Shown here: positions 58,908 to 64,000 of the stretch, in pieces
Numbering within the stretch: position 1 is the stretch's first letter
Layout: the number at the start of each line of letters is the position of its first letter
NCBI GenBank assembly: GCA_014529385.2
Contig: CM043956.1
Location: forward strand, 66,576,281 to 66,640,280
Direction of reading: 5' to 3'
Source of the DNA: Adiantum capillus-veneris
Taxonomy: Eukaryota; Streptophyta; Polypodiopsida; Polypodiales; Pteridaceae
Length of the DNA stretch: 64,000 bases
Notes under the pieces: model-generated
What the model was told of the DNA's origin: nothing
The model's database searches: none
What the model saw: the letters and a program-made list of their open reading frames with translations, nothing else
Program-made: the position numbers and the translations under genes

Positions 58908-61900
58908 ATGGCTGTGAATATTCTCGTCAACGACTTTCCTTCTCACCAGCATTTTTTTCCTCCTTTCCAAGGCCAAGGATTTTCACGCTAGAAAGCAAAG
59001 ATGTTAATTATTGAAGGCGATGAACTCTCGGATGTTGTCCTTGAAAATCGTGCTTGTCCAACTCAGCATGTTGATACGGATCATAATAATGTGCTCGTCA
59101 CTGAAGGACCTATGTTTAAAGATTGAAATGTTGCGTTTATAAATTGGTAACGACGTGATAAAGCATCTCGTCGGTATATTCTTTCCACTCTTACTGATTC
59201 CCTTTTTCTTGATATGTATGAGCTGCCTACTTCTCACAAAAGTACCTTATTGAAAAATTTCAGAAGAAATCTGTTATAAAATACTTTATTTGAGAGGGTT
59301 TCTTGACAACTTATAATATTAAGTTGGTACTGCCATGACGGAATATACCGAGTCTTTCAAATCTATTATTAATCACCTTGCTGCTATCTGTGATCCTGTT
59401 CCACAAAAATAACTGATTACACTTCTCCTTGATACAGTGAAGGACTCTTCTTATGATAACATTGTTACTATTCTCTCTAATAAATATGGTCTTAATTTCG
59501 ACCAAGCTTGCGTGTCTTTAATTGAATACTGTTAATGTCAAGAACGACGTAATGCTGGTTATGTTACAGCTATGATCTCACAAGAAGAGACTGAGTCACA
59601 ACAGACAGAACATGCTGTTTATGCTCGAAGGCGTTCATTTCAATGAGAAAACCACAGAGGTGGCTGTCGTCGTGGTAATATTTTATTTCGTCTCAAATTT
59701 CCTAATAAGCAACGTTCTTACTGCAATAGAAATGGCCATACTGAAGATGATTGTTGGGCATGTCAATATGATGAAGAACATAATATTACCACAAAATAAC
59801 CACGTTTATCTACAGACTCTTCTTCTTCTTCTTCTGAATATTGTGGTTGATCTGATCATTCCACTCATATGTACTATAAGCGTCGATTCGACGCAGATCG
59901 TAATAGAGCACTTGCTACTGAACATCGAAAAAATATTGTACCAGAAATAAGTTGCATCCTATGTTCACTTGCTCCATACAGAATACTTCATGTACAGATG
60001 GATTACTTTTTATTGTTGATTGTGGTGCCACAGGAAATATGACATATCACTCTAAGTGGCTCCATAACTATCATCCAATACCATTTCAACATGTTGTTTA
60101 TCTTGCTCATAATATGACTTGTCAAGTAAAGGATATTGGAGATTTATATGTTGGTACCTTATCTTCTTCCACTCAAATTTTGCGAGGAGTATTACATGTA
60201 CCAGATCTTCAACGTAATCTTCTTTCAGTTCCTAGACTGGTTGATCTTGGTCTCTTTGTTGGATTTGATCATACCAAGTGCCAAATTGAGAAACATGGAT
60301 AGACTATAGCCATTGCTCCTCAAAACGGTAATTTGTTTGAACTCTCTCTCAATGATGTTGTAGAAAATGTTGTCAGTGCTCTAGGTGATCATGATTGCAA
60401 AGTATGCAATCACCGTTTTGTTCATACTGATTTCTCAAAACTCCTTGATCTTCAGCGTCGTGATCTTGTTCATGGCATGGATCTTAAAGCTCATCCCCAC
60501 ATGGGAATTTGTGAGTTTTGTGCTCTTGGGAAACATAATCGTAAACCCTTCTCTCTTTCAATTACAACTCATTCTCATGACATATTGGATCTTGTTCATA
60601 CTGATATATGTGGACCTCTACCTTCTTCGAGATCACAATATCGATACTTCATTACTTTCATTGATGATTTCTCATGGTATACGACTGTATTTCTACTTAG
60701 ATAAAAATCTGAGGCCTTATCTGTTTTCAAACAATTCCACAAGGCTGTGGAACTTCAAACTGGTCGTCGCCTTAAGAAGCTTTGTAGTGACAATGGAGGC
60801 GAATATGTTTCTCAAGAGTTTGTGAGTTACTGTGCTCACAATGGAATTAATCATGAACACACTACTCCATATTCACCTCAACAGAATGGCGTTGATGAAC
60901 AAAAGAATCGCACTATTCTCAATGATGTAAAATATATGTTGATTCATTCTGGATTATCTTGTGTTTTCTGGGCTGAAGCTACTTTAACACTAGTCCTGTA
61001 AAAAATTAGCCACTTTTGTGGCTTTTTGAGACTTTGGTAGAAAAATTCTCAACACTATGTTAGTTATCTAAATAGAAAATTCTTTCAAGGAATTATGGCC
61101 AACACTCAATATTAGTTGATAAAAAAATATACACAGCTAATTGAAGGTCTAAAGGTGTCTTTCCATTGCCATCTTCTACAACTAATTTGTGCGGATGGAC
61201 AAAATTTTTCTATTTTCTTTCGAAAGTAAATCAAATCATTGTTAAGCAGGCCCAAACTTCTTTTAAAAATCCCTCAATAGGTATGTGATAGATGTATTAA
61301 GCTTTTTTAACCCATATACAAAGACTACCGACATTTTTTACTACTCCAAGTTAAGTGTTGAAGTGTAGTTTTACGTAAAATTTACTAATTTAAGAAAGTT
61401 AATTCTTTATTTTTGTGTTTTTCATGTAAATTGTGTATTTAGAAACCTTTGTTATATCTTGAACCCATTATTAATAAGTTTCATGAAATTTTGATATCAC
61501 ACACAGAAGTTATGTCTCATTTACTAGAATCCTGATGTGAGCCATTTTTGTGGATTTAGCCAATTTTGTGGCTCATTACAAGTCTAGTGTTAATAGCAGT
61601 ATTTATTCAGAATCATCTTCCTACTATTGCACCCTATGGTAAGATACCCATCACAGCATGGACATGTGACATTCCTTCTGTATCTCATTTTTAAACCTTT
61701 GGATGTATTGCTTATATTCATGTTCCTAAAGAAACACGAACAAAGATTCATGCTCCTACTCTTAGAGTTATTTTTATTGACACGGATGTAGACTGGGCAA
61801 ACTCACATTTATCTATGCGATCTAATAGTGGAAATTTCTTCTTTATAAATGGTTGTCTTATTCCTTGGACCACCAAGACACAACGTTGTGTTGTAGTTTC

Positions 61901-62240
61901 TACGACTAAGTCACAATATGTTGGGGCATCACTTGTAGCTCATGACCTAATCTGGCTTTGACAAATGCTGGTTGATATTGGTCACTCTCGTCTTTCTAGG
62001 ACACCCTTGTGGTGTGACAACCAAAGTGCTTTTAGTCTTGCAAAAGACTATGCTCAACATAATAAGTCAAAGCACATTGTTGTCCATTATCATTATGTCA
62101 GGTATGAAGTACGCAAAGGAACCATTATGGTTGAACACTGTCCAAGTGACAAAATGATTGCAGACATCCTTATCAAAGGCCTCAACGAGTCATGTTTCAT
62201 CCTCTTGTGCTCGAAGCTTGGAGTTGCTCCGGCCTCACTC
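58908..62240 (+). pseudogene. Copia E Gag-Pol remnant
   Basis: Gag starts at ATG 58908 (M-A-V-N-I-L-V-N) and then suffers many stops and frameshifts. The protease reads V-D-C-G-A-T (D kept, S to C) near 60020. Integrase 60333-60987 has H-T-D-I, S-D-N-G-G-E-Y and a G-V-D-E-Q-K-N variant in place of G-V-A-E-R-K-N. TAG at 60300 and TAA at 60702 fall at the same codons as in copy A. After the TTAA element integrase resumes at 61594 and jumps near 61785 into RNase H, ending in a variant A-D-I-L-I-K-G-L near 62180. Confidence 0.9.
60988..61589. mobile_element. Non-autonomous TTAA-site element, copy 2
   Basis: 602 bp, CACTAGTCCTGTAA...TTACAAGTCTAGTG, flanked by TTAA at 60984-60987 and 61590-61593. 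It is similar along its length to 19623-20211. It splits the integrase of copia E; copies A and C show the undisturbed sequence there (GCTACTTTGACARCAGT). Subterminal words such as AGCCACTTTTGTGGCT recur at both ends. It has no open frame. Confidence 0.9.
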
Positions 62241-62499
62241 TTTCTAGGTTATCTTGTCTGCTATTGTAATAGTTTTGTACATATGACATTGTAATCGTAT
62301 AGATACCATGCACTATGCACACTCCACATATTCACATTGTGATCTCTGAGTCACTTGTATATTTGTACATAGATACACAATTCACTTTCACATCATTATT
62401 GCTGGTTCATATTTTCACATTGTAGAGGGGCTTGGGTTTTTTCCTTGAACTCCACAAGGGTTTTTTCATCCAAAGCTAGGGACTTCGTTTGAGTGGGGG

Positions 62500-62649
62500 T
62501 TTTGGAGCTATATATGGCTCACTCTACTCAAATTGGTCTCATCTATATTGTATCTTGTCCTCAATATGAATCAATATTTGGGAGCATACATGGTGTGTCT
62601 CTTGTCTCGTCTCTCTCTCTCTCTCTCTCTTTCTCTCTACATCTCAACA
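62500..62649 (+). repeat. 3' LTR of copia E
   Basis: 150 bp, start TTTTGGAGC instead of TGTTGGAGC, end CTCAACA. Preceded by GAGTGGGGG. Confidence 0.92.
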
Positions 62650-64000
62650 GAAGGTAGAGGTCCACATATATCATTATGAACAAGATCCAATATGCCATGA
62701 GAATAAGCTGTATTAGAGAGAGAAAAGGGTTTATGATTATGTTTACTAAGAGCACAAAGCTCACAAACTCCCCTCTGGGGATGAGCTTTAAGATCCATGC
62801 CATGGACAAGATCACAACATTGAAGATTAAAGAGATTTGAGAAATCAACATGAATGAAACTGTGATGCCATACTTTGCAATCATGATCACCTAGAGCAAT
62901 GACAACATTTTCTACATCATCAGGGAAAGAGAGTTCAAATAGACTACCGCTTCGAGGAGCAGTGGCTATAGTCTATCCATCTTTATGAAATTGGCATTTG
63001 GTATGCTCAAATCCAACAAAGAGACAAAGATCAACAAGTCTAGAAACTAAAATAAGATTATGTTGAAGATCTGGAACATATAGTACCCCTCACAAAATTT
63101 GAGTGGATGAAGATAAGGTACCAAGATTTAAATTTCCAATACCCGTTACTTGACAAGTCATATCATGAACAAGCTAAGATAAACAACACATTGAGCTCGT
63201 CCCATCATGGTAGTACCAACTTCATGTTGTAACTTGCTAAGAAAACCTCTCAAATAAAGTATTTATGTAACAGATTTCTTATGAAAGTTTTCAATAAGGT
63301 ACTTCCATTCGTCATGGAAAGTAGGCAATTCATACACATCAAGCAAAATGGAATCAGTAAGAGCAAAAAGAATATATCCACGAGCTACTTTATCACATCG
63401 TTGCCAATCCATATACGCAAGAGTGCCAATCTACAAATACAAGTCCTTTAGTGATAAGCACCTTGTCATGATCCGTATTGATAGGCAAAGGTGGACATAC
63501 ACAATTTCCAAGGACAATATCAGAGAGTATATCACCTTCAAGAATCAACAACTTTGCTTTCCAACCAAGAAAACCTTGGCCTTGGAAAGGAGGAACAGAA
63601 TGCCGGCCAGAAGGAAAATTGTTGACAAGAATAGTCATATCCATATCTGGTTTTGAGAAGATGTATAAGATAGATCACAGAATCTGCACACCATATATGG
63701 TAAAGGCTGCAATTGAGCACAATTGAAATATGATAATTGTGTTTTGCCAATGGTAAACACAAGAAGGATGCTCAATAATTGTCCGCAGATGTGAGAGACG
63801 TCACCTAAAAATACAGGGAAAAGGAGACGTTAATAATAAAGAGTCCTCAAAATCACTAATGTGAGACTCGATATTGACATCCGCAATATGAATAGCAAAA
63901 AAGCTAAATTTACTCAAAAAAGTTGACATCGAAATTAGAAAAATGATCGTGTACGCTCATTAGGAAGAGAATGGAGTCTAGGAGGGCCTCTTTATTTGGC
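62650..64000 (-). pseudogene. Copia D: integrase start, protease end, gag and leader
   Basis: Continues D after copia E. Integrase and protease remnants run to about 63195, where a deletion of about 740 bp (relative to C) joins the protease region to mid-gag, removing both zinc knuckles. Gag then runs to its start at 63644 (M-D-M-T-I-L-V-N). A 5' leader with sequence related to that of A and C continues to the window end; the 5' LTR lies outside. The TAG near 62973-62975 is at the same codon as TAG 27160 in A and 60300 in E. Confidence 0.88.

Larger units (their letters stand above)
57995..62649 (+). mobile_element. Ty1/copia E, nested in D, lacking reverse transcriptase
   Basis: 4.65 kb with perfect GAAGG duplications. 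The 5' LTR is 171 bp (expanded TC tract) and the 3' LTR 150 bp, with its TG start mutated to TT. The body has gag, integrase and RNase H remnants, but an internal deletion joins the end of integrase (I-F-I) to RNase H (D-A-D-W-like) near 61785, removing the whole RT. A TTAA element sits inside integrase at 60988-61589. Confidence 0.93.

Overview
The window looks like intergenic DNA from a large, repeat-rich plant nuclear genome. It holds at least five Ty1/copia copies, one nearly complete Ty3/gypsy element, several gypsy gag or integrase remnants, a non-autonomous TTAA-site element, long inverted repeats and long TC/GA/TA microsatellites. No intact host gene, rRNA or tRNA gene was recognised. 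The plant assignment rests on initiator-Met-type primer sites (TGGTATCAGAGC), the plant-type copia and gypsy domain orders, and a pentatricopeptide-repeat (PPR) gene fragment. A gymnosperm or another large-genome land plant is a guess from the repeat content.

Layout. 1-5.05 kb: degenerate DNA with a gag-like scrap and a minus-strand gypsy integrase tail. 5.05-7.6 kb: a giant palindrome carrying a PPR fragment in each arm. 7.6-10.1 kb: two unrecognised minus-strand ORFs and a repetitive stretch. 10.15-11.1 kb: a third copy of the palindrome arm. 11.1-21.1 kb: a second inverted repeat (arms about 1.3 kb). Its left arm is split by a Tork-like copia element (11413-16942, target duplication ATAGT) and its right arm by a TTAA element (19623-20211). 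21.1-24.8 kb: a small foldback, an LTR remnant, a possible broken gene and a (TC)40 tract. 24.84-32.40 kb: copia copy A, then the 3' half of an older copia (B). 34.61-44.49 kb: a Ty3/gypsy element whose polyprotein has one in-frame stop, lying inside remnants of another gypsy gag. 45.2-47.3 kb: microsatellite-rich DNA. 47.6-50 kb: a plus-strand gypsy-type gag pseudogene. 51.4-52.0 kb: LTR remnants. 51.86-57.17 kb: copia copy C, inverted relative to A. 57.17-64 kb: the 5' half of the old copia (D), interrupted by copia copy E (target duplication GAAGG), which in turn holds a second TTAA element.

The main discovery is structural. Copies A and C lie in opposite orientation and neither has matching flanks. 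Their target-site duplications match crosswise instead: TTCAT left of A equals the reverse complement of ATGAA left of C, and CATGT right of A equals the reverse complement of ACATG right of C. Turning 30334-51855 around restores both duplications, rejoins D to B as one old copia, and rebuilds a host sequence whose uninterrupted relative survives at 51434-51560. The window therefore records an inversion of about 21.5 kb by recombination between two inverted retrotransposons.
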